Shown here piece by piece: positions 1 through 11,772 of a stretch of 64,000 bases of DNA (positions are counted from its first letter, which is position 1; the number at the start of each line of letters is the position of its first letter). The DNA lies in the NCBI RefSeq assembly GCF_003945595.2, contig NW_024103441.1:2212001-2276000 (forward strand), in the 5' to 3' direction. Made by a program: the position numbers and the translations under genes. The stretch is from Pipra filicauda. Lineage: Eukaryota; Chordata; Aves; Passeriformes; Pipridae. The notes beneath the pieces are model-generated. The model had not been told where the DNA came from. It did not search any database and saw only the letters and a list, made by a program, of their open reading frames with translations.

Positions 1-188
1 TATGGCTTTCAGAAGAGAGAGAAATGAGGTGGAGTGGGAGAAATACAAGTACAGCAGTGACATAAGGTTCCGGAAGATGTTGGGTTGAGTTCCACGTGAG
101 TCTGTTAAAGAAAAAGTTTAGGTGGAAATGGAAAGGTCAGTAATTGACTAAGCAGAATTTCTGATTTATTTTTTTTTTTCACTTGCAG
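1..188 (+). other. ZBTB43: 3' end of the intron before the ZBTB43 coding exon
   Basis: This stretch ends in a long T tract followed by cacttgcag (acceptor AG at 187-188), a strong splice acceptor directly before the ZBTB43 coding exon. The upstream non-coding exon(s) and promoter of ZBTB43 lie left of the window. Nothing else is recognisable here. Confidence 0.85.
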
Positions 189-211
189 CACAACACTTAA
201 TTTGTAATGAA

Positions 212-1606
212 ATGGAGTCTGGGTCAAGCTCATTTCGAGTGGAATTTCCAGATTTTTCTAGCACCATTTTGCAGAAGTTGAACCAACAGCGCCAGCAAGG
301 ACAATTATGTGATGTGTCCATTGTGGTTCAGGGCCACCTCTTCAGAGCCCATAAAGCTGTTCTTGCAGCTAGTTCACCTTACTTCTGTGATCAGGTTCTC
401 CTGAAAAACAGCAGGCGAATAGTCCTGCCTGATGTGATGAATCCCAGAGTATTTGAAAACATTCTTCTGTCTACCTACACAGGCCGGCTGGTAATGCCTG
501 CACCAGAAATCGTCAGTTATCTGACAGCAGCAAGTTTCCTTCAGATGTGGCATGTAGTGGATAAATGCACTGAAGTGCTAGAGGGGAACCCAACAGTTCT
601 GTGTCAGAAGATGAATCATGGCAGTGACCATCAGTCCCCAAGCAGTAGTAATTACAATGGCCTTGTTGAAACCTTTGAACTTGGCTCTGGAGGACAGACA
701 GAATTCCACAAAGTGCAGGAACTAAGGGATGGCGAAAATGAAGAAGAAATCTCTAAAGATGAGCTGTCGTGTCAGCTGACAGAACACGAGTACCTTCCCA
801 GTAATTCTTCAACAGAACATGATAGACTTAGCACTGGAATGACCAGTCAGGATGGGGAAGAAGGAACTAGTGATAGTGCAGAGTACCAGTATACCAGACC
901 AATGTATAGCAAACCCAGCATCATGTCTCACAAGCGGTGGATCCATGTGAAACCTGAAAGGTTTGAACAGGACTGTGAAGGTGTTGATAATCCTTATGAT
1001 GAACACCAAGTTTCTGAATCCATGAATGCGATTCAAGCAGATCATTCAATCCAGTCTTCGGGTGTTGAAGACTTTCACATAGGTGACAAAAAGATGGAAA
1101 CAGAATTTGATGAACATGCAGATGAAAGTAATTATGATGAACAAGTTGACTTCTATGGCTCGTCCATGGAAGAATTTTCTGGTGAAAGGGCAGAGGGCAA
1201 TTTAAGTGCTCACAGACAGGATCTTATGATAGCAGCAGGCTATGGTGAGGGCATTGATATGGCTGCCGGGATTAAAGAAGAAACATCTCTCACGGGATTC
1301 TCCCATGCTGATAAGCTCTATCCTTGTCAGTGTGGAAAAAGTTTTACACACAAAAGTCAGAGAGATCGGCATATGAGCATGCACCTCGGTCTTCGACCTT
1401 ATGGCTGTGGTGTCTGTGGTAAGAAATTCAAAATGAAACACCATCTTGTAGGCCATATGAAAATTCATACAGGCATCAAACCATACGAATGTAACATCTG
1501 TGGGAAAAGATTTATGTGGCGGGACAGTTTTCATCGGCATGTGACTTCTTGTACCAAGTCCTATCAAGCTTGTAAAGCTGAGCAGAGTACTACTGAGATG
1601 AACTAA
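212..1606 (+). CDS. ZBTB43: ZBTB43, BTB/POZ and zinc-finger transcription factor (complete, single coding exon)
   Basis: Nuclear DNA-binding protein of the BTB zinc-finger family, which usually acts as a sequence-specific repressor. The 464 residues match the usual length of about 467. The BTB/POZ dimerisation domain covers about residues 23-125 and contains the family signature FRAHKAVLAASSPYF (44-58). A long acidic, Ser-rich linker follows (about 135-365). It has two psi-K-x-E SUMO-type motifs, VKPE (246-249) and IKEE (354-357). Three zinc fingers close the protein. Finger 1 uses C372/C374/H387/H391, so its cysteines have only one residue between them. Finger 2 is classical C2H2 (C399/C402/H415/H419). 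Finger 3 is C2HC (C427/C430/H443/C447). The start is the first ATG after the acceptor at 188 and heads the conserved N-terminus. The coding sequence has no intron, as in mammals. ZBTB34, 15 kb downstream on the same strand, is a paralogue. The assignment rests on near-identity to the mammalian protein as I know it. Confidence 0.97.
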   Translation: MESGSSSFRVEFPDFSSTILQKLNQQRQQGQLCDVSIVVQGHLFRAHKAVLAASSPYFCDQVLLKNSRRIVLPDVMNPRVFENILLSTYTGRLVMPAPEIVSYLTAASFLQMWHVVDKCTEVLEGNPTVLCQKMNHGSDHQSPSSSNYNGLVETFELGSGGQTEFHKVQELRDGENEEEISKDELSCQLTEHEYLPSNSSTEHDRLSTGMTSQDGEEGTSDSAEYQYTRPMYSKPSIMSHKRWIHVKPERFEQDCEGVDNPYDEHQVSESMNAIQADHSIQSSGVEDFHIGDKKMETEFDEHADESNYDEQVDFYGSSMEEFSGERAEGNLSAHRQDLMIAAGYGEGIDMAAGIKEETSLTGFSHADKLYPCQCGKSFTHKSQRDRHMSMHLGLRPYGCGVCGKKFKMKHHLVGHMKIHTGIKPYECNICGKRFMWRDSFHRHVTSCTKSYQACKAEQSTTEMN

Positions 1607-3969
1607 GACATTAGTGCTTACACTTGTCTAATAGAGTAAGAAAAATAAACTAATTATGCAAATAATGTCTGGTACTTGCTATTGTACATTCTCAAAAAAC
1701 AAGTTTTAGTGATTATGCTGGTATAAACAGATCAAACATATTTTGCTTTCTGCAGTATTACTCCAGGTGTTCAGTGTGTGAAGTGCAAATGGTTAATCTG
1801 AAAGGTGCTTGTAAAAGGAGTCTGACATTGATGGTAATCACAGCAGTATTTAGAAGCCCTCTTGTATTTCTAAGTCATCTAAATTCACAGTAAAACTCAG
1901 CTCTAAATTGACAAAAATCCTGAAAATACCTAGATGAAGCGGGAATCCAGGTAGCACTACTTAATAGAAAACTAAGATGACCAAATTGGGTTATATGATT
2001 CACATTTTAATGAAAAAAAAATAAATTAGAATTTCACCTCAAACTGAAGACTCCAACGTACTTCCCATGCATCATTAGATAGTCTATGTCATTCAGTAGC
2101 CTTTGCTGTATTGCTGAATGCAAGGCAGTGGTAAAGGTGCTTTGGCTTTCCTTTATCTGTCTTTCATTTTTTTAATCTATCTTCAGTAAAACAAATGTCT
2201 AATTTTGTGCTAATTTTTATTTAAAGTCTGTAAAGCACTTAAATGTAGTTTATCAATATATAAACTTCAATATGTATTAAGTATAATTTGTCCTTGCTCC
2301 TCTAGGGTCTAATGCTGTATGACTCTTGACTTCATTAGATTTTAATTGCTACATCGTGAGAGCTTTTAGAAGTGTGTGTAATAAGTATGAAAAAAAGTAA
2401 TATGTAACATTTGGAACTTACTCAAAGTAACCATATATGTTTAAACTGTAGGTTTTTGTTCAAATTTTTGTGACTTACTACAGTAGCAAGTACCAAACTG
2501 GGTTCATGAACTGACTTTATTGGTACAAAAACTTCTTTGAGAACTTCTATCTAGTTTTTGAAACCTGCCTTAGGAAAATTATGTAGCCATTGGTAGGTAT
2601 TTATACTTCTAATTCTTTACTCTATAATTCTTTATTATAGTAAGAACTATAATATAGATTCTTGGTACTAAACTACTGTGACTGGTTAGGTGTGATCATG
2701 AGCAGAGTTGTTTACCTCTTCAAATGAAGTTGCTTGTGAAAAAAAGTAGGAAGTATGTGATTTGGATCTTCTAATGGTACTGCAGAACATGGTACCATGC
2801 TTATGTCTGAAGTTGGGATTCTTGCTGGGAAAGTGGCACTTGTTCTTTGTTAGGATTAGGATCTATGTGTGGGGCTCTCGTTTGTGGAGATGGATGGAGG
2901 AGTGTGTACAGTTCTGAGAGATGCTGCCAGCTCTGAAGGGAGAGGGAAGGCATGAGTTGTAAAGGTGACAACAGGATTTTTGGGTTGAAAGCTTAATGTA
3001 GTCCAATGCAAAAGCAATTAACCCTTCTCAGTAGCTTACTGAAACATAAAAAGGAAAGAGCCTTTAGAGCATACATAGGCTATAATAGAAAGAGGTGATG
3101 TCCAAGTACAGTGCTGATAACATAGGAAAAATATTAACCAGCATTGAAGGCCCGAGCCTGCGCGGCCCCAGTTTCTGTATTAGGCACTGCAGTGTGCAGG
3201 ATAATGTACTGAAACAGATGACCCTGTATAGTGAAGCAAAACCACACAAAGATTATTACTCTTCAGTTTCTTTTTTGCAGTTTCTTTTTTAATTCCCAGT
3301 TAAAAACTGTCTTAGGATGCAACTGAACTGTATCCTGAACATGAATGTCTGCTATGAGCTGAGGGTTTACTACTCAGTGGGCTGTAATTACTGTAATTTC
3401 TTTACTGGCATTCTACTTACAAACTTTAATTTTTTTAAGAGGCTCTTAATTCTTAATCTTCTAATGCTTCAGATATTTTTCATATGGAGTTTTGTTAAAA
3501 CAGATATTCCCAAATACAATGAACCCATTGCTGGCAATGGGCACGAATGGTCAGCACCACAGAGTTCCTGTTCTTCGCACTTAATTGAACTCTACAAATA
3601 TTATGGCGGCCATGTATAACCCTTGTGATCAAGGTACCAAAACAGGGATTTTGCTCACTAACACTGTAGCCTGCTTAATGTATAGAAGCACTTTGTATTT
3701 AAACAAAAAAAAAAAAAAAAACCAAACCATAAAACTTTATAAGTATGTTTTTTAAACTTAGAAATTATATTCCCCTTATGGTTTGTTTCCACACTGCTAA
3801 CACTGTCTTTTTTAATATTTAAAAAAAATTATAATGCTTGCCTGTTTACATGAGTGTAGTGGAAAGGGTTCTTGCACTCTGTGGCCCTATTTTTCCATTC
3901 TCGAAGGCCTTACCACATATAGGGTGTCATTTCTGCAAGTACCATCATCACGTTTGAGAGAAGGCATTA

Positions 3970-4130
3970 GAATCACACAAACATAGAATGGTTTGGGTTG
4001 GAAGGGGACCTTGAGGATCATCTAGTTCCAGTGTCCCGGCTGTGGGCAGGGACACCTTCAACTAGACCAGGTTGCTCAGAGCCCCATCCAACCTGGCCTT
4101 GAATACATCCAGGGTGTTCCTTCACATACT
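3970..4130 (-). repeat. CR1 LINE fragment (3' end)
   Basis: The plus strand reads as the reverse complement of a CR1 3' end: a degenerate terminal repeat (catagaatgg), then the tttgggttggaaggg block, the atcatctagttcca block and the caaggccaggttggatg-type block in reverse. It is severely 5'-truncated, as usual for CR1. It sits inside the presumed ZBTB43 3' UTR. Confidence 0.9.
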
Positions 4131-5004
4131 CATTTCAAGAATGATCTTGTATATTACATTAGTTCTCAGCCCCTTTGAAATTGTCACTTTAGTTTTGCAT
4201 AAAAAGGTTAAGAGTGCCTCTTCCCATTTAACCATAAAAAAGGCTGGACAGAAACACCAGTCTGAAAACCATGGTCAAGCAAAAAATATGTCTGTCAAAC
4301 CCAGACCATCCTACAGAGCTGCCAGCAAAACTGTTTCTTTTACCAGCTTGGAATGACTTTTATATGGGATATTTCAAGGTTAAACATTACTTCTATTTGC
4401 AGTTAGATTACTTTGAAATAAAGCTTTAAAATAAATTGTACTGCGAGAGACACTTTAAAGGTTTTATAGCAGGTCCAGTAGATCATATTATGGAACCATG
4501 TCCTTTTTTAATGACTTAGCATGCATAGTAACCTTTTAGTATTTGCCTATAGCTGTTTTACCCCATATTATGGCATTGTCTTAAAAGTCCAACAAATGTT
4601 GCTCCACTGATCTTGAAGCACTTGGCTGATGTTAATTTACATGAAACCAATTGATTGCAGGAAAATACTGATCTGATTGTCATGAGATCAAGTTGAGAGG
4701 TTCAATGATTTAAGGGCAGCTTCAGATACATGTCTAAAATCCTTACTTTTGCATGGCACAGGTGAAACAGTTGTCTTGTGGTGTTTTTCCTGAGTTCAAT
4801 GTATTGCCCTTTGACAAACTTCTAATCGCCATTTCAGGTATTGGGGGGAAAAAATAACAAAAAATTACTTAAACACTTAAAAAAACATCTTTCCTCTCCC
4901 TGCTTCAGGTTCAGCTTAAGTCTAACACCTCTCCTCCCTTCCTTTGTAGTCTCAGTTTCCCTTGTTTTCACCAAGAGTTGCATTTCCTGCCGTTTCCTTT
5001 AGTG

Positions 5005-5640
5005 AGGTGAGGGTCACGCAGGAGGTTGGGCTCGTATGCACACTGCCTTGTCTGATGCTCTTCATTTCTTAGTGGGTGTCCTCTGGTGCTCTGGGCTGGT
5101 TAGTGTCACTGTTCATGGTGACGCCGGGCCACAGTCCCTTCAGGGATGGGTCTGTTCCAGTCTGGCTCTCCTGTGGGCCTCAGTTACTTCAGAGGTGTAC
5201 TGCTCTGGCATGGCTTAGCTGTAGGCCAAAGTCCTCTCAAAAGTAAATCTCAGACACAGAGCGTGTCCTTCTGTGAGTATGTCTATACATATCCTCAGTG
5301 ACTTCTCCAGGTATTTTCCCAAGAGCAGCTCTTCAGTTTCTCCACATGTCCCCAGGAGTATATTCTCTGTATGTGTCTCCCTGCACCTCTTGCTAGCAGC
5401 TGCCACTCTTCCTTAAATATGTTTAAACAGAGGCAACATGCACACCTCTGGTTGAGATTTTGGCATGCAGTGGATTGTCCACATCTGTTTTGGTGCAGGC
5501 TGAACCCCACTTGACTAGCACAGGGCAGCTCAGAAGCTCTGGCCACTCATCCCCCCTGCAGCCCCTGTCACTGGTGCCACTGCAGTTCTACATAGCCAAG
5601 ATACACAGACAAGGCTTCTGTCAGGCTCTTAATCTTTGCT
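5005..5640. repeat. Probable avian interspersed repeat, class uncertain
   Basis: This GC-richer block contrasts with AT-rich flanks. It contains phrases such as cagtcccttcagggatggg and cttccttaaatatgtt that I recognise from an abundant bird repeat built of tandem 'stop with Ser/Gly-rich' GC units, possibly LTR-derived. I cannot name the family. Several short ORFs cross it, but none resembles a protein. Confidence 0.4.
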
Positions 5641-6936
5641 AATGGAGTGGTCTTGTTCAAGGTACAAAAAATTATTTCTTGTTTGTGGGGAGGAGGGAAG
5701 TGATCCATATATATATATATATAAAATATGAATGCGTATGTATACAATGAATTTCATTAATCTTCCCTTATGCTTCATTACCTTCAATAATGTGGCTTTT
5801 GGCTGTAGTAAAGTGTCTTCTGAAAACCAGCATCATTGTACACACAGGAGGCTTTCAGAATTTCCTGCTGCTGTGAAGCCATTCATTGTCCTAGCAGTGG
5901 TAAGAATACTTGATGATACTACAGCTAAGTTCCTTTTCATTCCATTTTGTAACTCAGATGTTAATTACCATGGAATCTGTGTAACTGCCATTCTGAAAAA
6001 TTCAACTGTTAGCAGGGTTGCTTAGGTGTATATCAAACCCTTTTGAGGTAGGAGGTTCTTTTATTTCAGATACCACTGTTGTTTTGGGGTGTGTTTTTTT
6101 GTTGTTTCATTTTTTAAACTTTACCTTCTTTGTTTTATGAGTGAGCAGGTAGACTCTAGAAGGTACTGTCAGTACAGTTTTTGGTCTCAGCTTTTTTCAT
6201 CTGAGGTGTGTCTGAATTTGAGAAACTGTTCTGTATCATGAGCAAGGCAGATGATCAAAGGCTGATGTATTGTGTTTCTCATTATAAAACCAATCCTTGA
6301 CGGCCTTGTATTATTGAGCCTGAAAGAATAGAGGCACATCAGGGTTTGTAATCTCAACCCTTTTGCTTTGTGCCAGCAAGGTGACCTGTCTGAATTATGA
6401 GACCTACAGAAGTATATTGAGTATTTTGCTTTAACAGAATTAGGACCTTTCTCAAAACAATAAATGAAAGTTGTTTTTTTGTCATTTAGTTGCTTCATTG
6501 GATAGCTTGGCTTCTTTAGCTATTAGCTGTAAATTGTCAGTGCCCTAGGGGAAGATGCTGGAAAAGAAAATGGTATATTTTTAATGTGATTAAATTGTAA
6601 ATTCTGATTTTTGCTTGAAGCCTGTGTCTGTCAATTGCTGCTCTTTTTTTTATTATTATTCATGGGATTCCATATTTCTTTCAGAAATGTAACTGTTTAT
6701 GCAAGTGAATCTTCCTTAATGAGCTATAAGTTTTTATTCTAAACAAGTCATTTATAATAGTAAATTTGCATAACTTGATATTTTGTGAGATGTTATGCCT
6801 GTATTGCAGAGGTTGGATAGTTTTGTCTATAAATATTGCTGTCCTAATTGTACAGCATGGTTTTAATTTAATGTTACTGTTCAATATTTTCTTCTTATAG
6901 AAGAGTCCCATGCCCCTTTTTCGTATAACATGTTTT

Positions 6937-6942
6937 AATAAA
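6937..6942 (+). terminator. ZBTB43: Candidate distal polyadenylation signal of ZBTB43
   Basis: AATAAA followed by a T/G-rich stretch (tttgtaaatgttttc) within about 20-35 bases. It is the last such signal before the short spacer and the ZBTB34 promoter island, so it is the best guess for the 3' end of the long ZBTB43 transcript. A very proximal AATAAA at 1644-1649 could give a short form. Confidence 0.45.
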
Positions 6943-6960
6943 CGTTATCTGTCAACTTTG

Positions 6961-8290
6961 TAAATGTTTTCTTAAGCTTGACTGAAAGGAATGCATGTCT
7001 AGTACTAGTATTTAATATTTCACTTTGCCAAAATAAGCGCTCAAAGAAAAGTACAAATTCAAAAGTTGTTGATATATAACTTTATTAAATATATAAAGAA
7101 AAAGTATCTGGTAATGTGTCTTCTTGAAATATTGAGAACATGCCAGCCTGGTCTAATTAAAAACTAAACTAAAACCTGATTTTTATAACACAGTAAGTTT
7201 GATGAATTTGTAGAATTGGACCCATTTCCTTGTTGCTTTACGTAATTAGTTTCCATGCTAGTTCAGATTCATCAAACAGGTTTTGTTATAACTGTCTTTT
7301 GCAGAATGGGGATCTCTGAAGTTACAATACAGAATGTACATGCTGATAGGGAAATTCCAAAACACACAGACAGAGTAGCAGCAACTGCATGTCTCCAAAA
7401 CCTCCTGGTACACTTAAGTAAGTACAGATAAAATATAGATTTTTTTTTTCTTGTCTAAGTATGAAAGAAATTTCATACTGGGAAAAGTATTAAAGACTAA
7501 GTCTCCCTTATCTTCCTGTGAGGATTCCTTCTCTCCCTGACTAAATTCATATACTCATCCTGAACAATTGATTTTGTCCAGCCTCCATCTGCTCTGCCCT
7601 TGTGGAACCATCCTAGCTGCTGCTTGCTACTTAAGCAAAAATGAACTCGCTCTCATTGAAAGCATGTTCAGCTAATTCCTGGAGAAGGCAATATTTGTAT
7701 ACCAGGCTTCTCAGTTTTCAGCAAAATCAAATGGACTATGGTACAAGCAAATTAATTTTCTCTTGCTGTTGGTTACACTTACTGAATGCATGTAAGAACA
7801 AGCCCAAAGTTTTCGAGTTTCTTCTATGTGAGTGAACAAATACAATTTGTGTGTGTGTTCTTTAGCTCTATTATTTGTGCCCTCATCAGGATGCTCCCCA
7901 GGCTGCTGCTTTATCTGATCAGCTTTAATGTCTAATTTCTGAAGACTGTGTTCTGTGTTTTATAGGGAGAGAAAGACATACCTTAAGAAGACAGAATGTG
8001 GTGTCCAAAGTTAGACCAGGTGGATATCCCAGCAGGACCTACTGCACCAGTCACTCTGACTTTAATCGTAGTACATCAACTGTCTGGTAAAACACTGAGT
8101 CGTTGCACTACCTGAACGACAAGTATGTGCAGGATAACAAAAATCCCTGTGCATGCATGCTGAAGCGATTTGTGTGAGTTACAGGGACAGTGTAACACAG
8201 GTGAACTTCTTAATTCTTTGCTCAATAAAGGTGGCAATTTACAGCTGGGGTGGGGGATGTTCTCCCTCAAAAGCTTCCTCACTGCCTCTG
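6961..8290. other. Spacer between ZBTB43 and the ZBTB34 promoter
   Basis: AT-rich, non-repetitive sequence with only short chance ORFs. I see no conserved protein, RNA gene or clear transposon. Confidence 0.5.
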
Positions 8291-8479
8291 TAAGGGCCCG
8301 GTGGGGTTCTGAGCGCGTTTGTCCTCTGGAGCTGCCCCGTGGGAGTTCTCGGAGCGGCTCTACCCGTTTTCACGCCGGATTCAGCCACAGCTCGAACCCT
8401 TCTACCTCCCTGGGGCGCCGCACCGGGAAGGCGGCTCCGCCCGGCCCCGGGAAGCGCCGCGGGCGGGTCCCGGACGGCC

Positions 8480-8639
8480 CCGGGGCTCCGCCCGCTGCCG
8501 GGGCGGCACCAGGAAGCGGAACGGCCGCCAGCGGAATCAGTTCCGGGTGCGAGTGGCTGCGGGAGCGGGCGGGAAGCGGCGGTGGGAACGGGCCGGGCCG
8601 GCCGGGGACCCGCCATGTGAGAGCCCCCGACAGCCCCAG
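8480..8639 (+). other. ZBTB34: ZBTB34 non-coding exon 1 (5' boundary approximate)
   Basis: A strong donor, CAG|GTGAGC, follows base 8639 inside the CpG island. The next acceptor on this strand that leads into a gene is the ZBTB34 coding exon at 16932, so this is most simply its 5' UTR exon. The left end is a guess because the transcription start cannot be read. The exon contains an ATG directly followed by TGA at 8615-8620. Confidence 0.6.
8615..8620 (+). promoter_or_regulatory. Minimal upstream ORF (start-stop ATG-TGA) in the ZBTB34 5' UTR
   Basis: The context is ccgccATGTGAg. The start codon has a purine at -3 (G), a reasonable Kozak context, and is followed at once by a stop. If exon 1 joins the coding exon at 16932, the ZBTB34 start codon lies about 41 bases downstream of this stop. 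Start-stop elements are known to stall ribosomes and lower translation of the main frame; that role here is inference. Confidence 0.5.
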
Positions 8640-9861
8640 GTGAGCGGCGGGCGCGGCGCTCCCGGGCGGGACGAAGTCGTGCTCGGGGAGGGGGTCCCGG
8701 CACCTGACAGGCCCCGCGGGAGCGGCGGCCGCGGGCCGGGGCTCGGCTCGGCTCGGCCGCCCGGAGCGGCGGCAGCGGCTCTGCCGGGGCTGCTCTGGCC
8801 CGGCCGCGCTTCGCCGGGGGCTGTCGCGTCACCCGAGTCGGTGTCTCCGGTGCAGCTTTGCCGCGGAGAGAGCGGGTCGGGCGCGCGTGTGTCGGGTCTG
8901 CTGTTACCTCGGGCGAGGCGTCACATCCCCGGCCCCTTCGGGGACGTGTTCATTGCCGGGACGTTTGGGACCCTTCAGCCGCTACTGTTCCGTCAGAGGA
9001 AGTGGAAATCCTAAGTGAAAACCCGATCTCTTTAATGCAAAGGTCTTTCCAAATCCCCGCAGATGTGCACGGCATGCAAATTTGGTTTTGGTCTAGAATA
9101 AATCATATTTGAGAGTGAATTTGGGACACGCCAGAACAGTCTCAGAAACATTGACATAGGAGAGCCTGGTCGCCAAGGGAAAACCAGGTGGTATAGGATT
9201 AACTGCACTGCAGTCGATAAAGAATCCTCAACATCTGTGTCAGAATGTGACTGTGCTTCATCGCCTGTCTAGGGACAGCCACAAACTGTTCCGTCTGTCC
9301 CAGGTAACGGGTTGGAAAAATACTATGAAAAGGGCTCTTCACAGCTACTGTAAATCTACTGCAAAAAATGTTGCTGATATCTAGAGAATATAGTTACTTC
9401 ATTGCCTAAAAGAAACATTGAAGCCAAAAAGTTATGATTTGCTGAAGAATGACTAAGCCTTAAAAAAAAAAAATAGAAAAGTGGATGGATTAAAATGCAC
9501 AATGGTGATGAAGTATTACCTTGGTAGTAAATAATATTGTGATAGCAGGAGGTTCAAGAGCCCTCTCCCCCTCCTCTCACTCCCCACTTGTGAAAGTTCT
9601 GCCTATATATATATCCTGAGTCTCAAAATATAAGCTGGTGTTTTTTTATAATTATAGTGGCTTCTCAAAGCATAGGTCTCAAAGTTGTCAGATATTCAGA
9701 TGTGACTATTTAGCATTACATAATGGGGATATTATGAAATTTGTGCATAAAATAAAAGTTTTTGATCATTTTTACTTGTAAGATCTTGCTGATTTAAGGT
9801 GTACGTATCACCAACATGTCCCTTTGTTTTATTTATCTGACAGAATACTTTTGTCAGTATT

Positions 9862-9945
9862 GGAATCATAGACTTACAGAATAGTTTGAGTTGGAAAGGA
9901 CCTTTTGATCTTGGCTTGTCTCCAGTTTGCCTCCTAGTGACTTTT
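9862..9945 (-). repeat. Short CR1 LINE 3' fragment
   Basis: The order aatcatagact-tacagaatag-tttgagttggaaaggacc is the reverse complement of a CR1 terminus. It is diverged and only about 80 bases long. Confidence 0.75.
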
Positions 9946-11772
9946 TTCCTGCATTCAGAAATAAATACATACTTGTAACTTCTTTTGTAGTAATTTAATT
10001 TCCAGAGCCAAAATTTAGAGATTATTTCTATTGAGGTTTCTAATTGTTAAGTGAAACATTTTTTATGCATTGATGGTTGTTTCATTTTTACTCTTTCAAT
10101 CACTTTCACACAGGCAAGCAGTTGTGAGGAAAACAGTTAGAAACTAAGGGATGAAGGTGGCCCTTGGACTTCATTTTTACATCTGCTTGCTTTGGATATT
10201 TGTTCAAATAGGAGGCTCCCTTTTTTTTTTTTTTTTCCCCCTATAAATTGCTAAATATGCAATTTCAACAATTTCCCTGCTGCACCATGCTAACCACTGA
10301 GAATGGGTTTGTAGCGTTACTGGTATTGGAATGTGTCTATGCGTGCATGTGCATATATGTACATACATATAAATAAATTGGTTGTATTTTGATATCAAAA
10401 TCATCCACTCTTTGAAGTGGTTTTCTGTTCGTCATGTTGTGGACCTTGGTGAGGTAAAAATAAATCCTTTTAAATTTTGGTTAGACAAAAGTCTGAATTA
10501 GTAAAGCTGTTCTGAACCGAGTGTCAGGAGTTACTGCGTTGCTCCCTGGGCAGCTGGTGGTGTTGTGTCCTGCAGCACTGAGCTCACCCACCAGGCAGGA
10601 CCTTTGCTCGTGGCTTCACTGCAGGTGTTCAGTACTTAGGGTAGAGCATGGCCTCTCTGGCTGCACAGGGAGGATGATGACTTTCACTGGAGTGTTCTGA
10701 TATTTACTGATGCAAGTGTGCAAGAAATAAGCTTTCTAGTAACTATATTGCAGAACACACTAACTGGCTTCAGTTTCTGAGGAAACTGGGCATTTCCTGC
10801 ATCTTTAAGAGGTAAAGTAACAAAGTTTTTAATTGCTTTGTAGTCTTCACTACGCTATCAGATTCTGTATTGTAGTCTAAAATAGAACTGAAGCAAACTG
10901 ATTTTCAAAGCTGTTTTCTAATGAGTAATATTCCACATGCACTCTTTGTTGTGTGCTTTCCTACAGATAATTTGGGCAAACTGTCTGTTTCTTCTTTGAT
11001 TCTGATGGGCACTTCAGAAGAAGTGAAGAATTGATGCAAAAACCAGTTCTACATATTTGCATTGTATTTGCTGCTTATATTATTTTAAGTTTATTGTAGT
11101 TTAAAATTATCTCAATTGATGGGAGACTATGGGGTTTTTTCACCTTCTTCTGGTTTGTTTTTTTTTTTTTTTTTTTTAGTGGCTGCAGTATTAAAATCTG
11201 TTTTCTAGAAGTGGGGAAGCTACCCTCCTTTGGGGTTGGATTTGCAGTGAAGCAGTAGTGCTGTGTGGGACAATGCTTAAAGCCGTGCAAGGGCATTGTA
11301 CGTTGACTTTTAAAAGATAATTAATACTTTACTGCTATGAGAGGTATAAACTGGTAAAAATATTCTATGAACAGTCTCTTCCCTATTTTTAAAAACTATT
11401 TAAAGAGTGTCTTAGAGACCCCCTGTAGCCTGTGACATACCTTATGGCAGTTTTTCTTGGATACAGCTAGAATTAATTAGTGTGGCTGCTGTAAATCTGA
11501 AGACTAATGCAAATGCAGTCTGAAAGGAGTGAGAGTGATGATGATCTTTGCCTAAAAACTTCCATGATCACAGCTGATGGGTTACATTCCTAGGTTAGAA
11601 TTCTCTTGAATGATGATACATATTTGCAGTGATGTCTTGAGTTCTCACACAAGATGGTGTAGCAGATACTGACTCCTACAAAATGCAAGGGGGAAGTGCA
11701 CTGCTCTATATAAATACCTATTTATTTTCGTGCTTTTTCTCTGTACTCTGAGCAGTAATGTATGGAGGGAGT

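Larger units (their letters stand above)
1607..6960 (+). other. ZBTB43: Probable ZBTB43 3' UTR, long and AT-rich
   Basis: There is no credible coding exon for 5.3 kb after the ZBTB43 stop. The stretch has many short ATTTA and TTTTT motifs, as expected of a long vertebrate 3' UTR. AATAAA hexamers occur very early (1644-1649) and late (6937-6942). Which one is used cannot be told from sequence. The stretch also contains a CR1 fragment (3970-4130), another avian interspersed repeat (about 5005-5640) and an A tract near 3703-3720. The distal end is an inference from the last good polyadenylation signal before the ZBTB34 CpG island. Confidence 0.55.
8290..8960 (+). promoter_or_regulatory. ZBTB34: CpG island promoter of ZBTB34
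   Basis: Composition switches abruptly from AT-rich to dense in CG dinucleotides and returns to AT-rich by about 9000. GGAA-core ETS-like sites are present (caggaagcgg at 8510-8519; ttccgggt at 8541-8548 on the other strand), along with GC boxes and CGTCA half-CRE motifs near 8920. There is no TATA box, which fits a housekeeping-type dispersed start. The island lies directly upstream of and around the exon with donor at 8640. Long open frames on both strands here are a by-product of GC richness. The exact start sites are not visible. Confidence 0.8.

Noticed and set aside
8170..9112. Open frames of 84-231 codons in the ZBTB34 CpG island
   Set aside because: Same GC-island artefact. The frames overlap on both strands and cross a strong splice donor at 8640.
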